From the NCBI GenBank assembly GCA_018292915.2, contig JACVVK020000327.1:682501-746500 (forward strand): a DNA stretch of 64,000 bases. The letters are read 5' to 3'. This document shows, piece after piece, positions 63,457-64,000 of this stretch (positions within the stretch are counted from its first letter, which is position 1; the number at the start of each line of letters is the position of its first letter). The stretch comes from Batillaria attramentaria (taxonomy: Eukaryota; Mollusca; Gastropoda; Batillariidae). Position numbers and translations under genes: made by a program. The notes below the pieces were generated by a model. It saw only the letters and a list, made by a program, of their open reading frames with translations. It was not told the origin of the DNA and did no database searches.

Positions 63457-63585
63457 CACCCAACCACAAAACAACGTCATGGATTTACTGTGTTTTGTAA
63501 TATTACATTATTTGTCAAGCAAACTGACCGTTCCCTCCTATCGATACAGATAGAATGAAGAGAGTCTGGACGGTCTGACAGGGAA

Positions 63586-63764
63586 GGGGGGACCGGGGTG
63601 GTCGAATGGTAGAGCGTTGGACTTCTAATGCTCGGGTCGTGAGTTCGTATCCCGGCTGGGGCCAAATATTTGTGCTTGCTGTTTCATCGTTGCCCCGTCT
63701 TTGATATCACCCTATGTGGTGGAAAAGGACGTTAAACCCCCAAACACCCACCCCATCCACCCAC
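63586..63764 (+). mobile_element. SINE family A, full-length, second of a duplicated unit
   Basis: Head GGACCGGGGTGGTCGAATGG and complete body, 301 bases downstream of the first copy. Confidence 0.93.
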
Positions 63765-64000
63765 CCGCAAAAACAACGTCATGGATTTACAGTGTTTTGT
63801 CATATTACATTACTTGTCAAGCAAACTGACCCTTCCCTCCCATCGATACAGATAGAATAAAGAGAGTCTGGACGGTCTGGCAGGGAAGCCGCGAATACCC
63901 CGACAGACACGCCCACACGGAGTCGGAGTATTGGTGCAGTGTGATTGGCTACACTGGCTTGTCAATCAAACTCTGGCAACACGTCAATTTTATGCTGACT

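Larger units (their letters stand above)
63288..63887 (+). repeat. tandem duplication of a SINE A plus 130-bp flank (~300-bp period)
   Basis: Both units carry the SINE followed by ACAACGTCATGGATTTAC, TTGTCAAGCAAACTGACC, ATCGATACAGATAGAAT and GAGTCTGGACGGTCTG, with a few substitutions between them. The junction is near 63588. Confidence 0.9.

Overview
The window is eukaryotic nuclear DNA with short exons, large repeat-filled introns and very dense (AC)n/(GT)n and (AG)n microsatellites. A lophotrochozoan, most likely a marine gastropod mollusc, fits best. The clues are two intronless rhodopsin-type receptors of the FMRFamide/chemosensory-like kind expanded in molluscs, several tRNA-derived SINE families, and many degraded non-LTR retrotransposons. 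The species call is inference; no marker gene is present.

The genes all lie in the first 29 kb, on the + strand. (1) 63-3855: the last four exons of a 2'-5'-oligoadenylate synthetase (OAS)-like gene, whose 5' part lies outside the window. (2) 6913-8172: a single-exon GPCR of 419 residues. (3) 11175-21761: a seven-exon gene, assembled here from phase-compatible splice sites, predicted to encode about 951 residues. Its parts are a possible N-myristoylation signal, a PD-(D/E)XK/NERD-like nuclease core, a Walker A/B P-loop ATPase with SF1-helicase-like late motifs, and an in-frame tandem pair of hydrophobic membrane modules inside the ATPase half. (4) 27917-29065: a second intronless GPCR, a close paralogue of the first, with a 158-bp near-identical tract that suggests recent gene conversion. 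OAS is an antiviral nucleic-acid-sensing family and the nuclease/ATPase has a defence-like design, so 1-22 kb may be an innate-immunity neighbourhood. That link is inference from proximity.

From 29 to 64 kb I found no convincing host gene. This half is a mobile-element landscape. It holds tRNA-derived SINE family A (about 170 bp, some 20 copies across the window, some nested), family B (about 400 bp), family C (about 500 bp, one copy with a 12-bp target duplication), and short fragments of a CTAA-tailed family D. It also holds remnants of several LINE lineages, a TIR element present twice in opposite orientation, a foldback element with ~86-bp arms, a small TIR element inserted in a SINE promoter head, and a clean 886-bp solo LTR with a 5-bp target duplication. 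Minisatellites with 28-bp and 41-bp units complete it.

Gene structures come from reading splice sites and motifs by eye. Exon joins are supported by phase and by continuity of family motifs, not by transcripts. Family names given from memory were not checked against any database.
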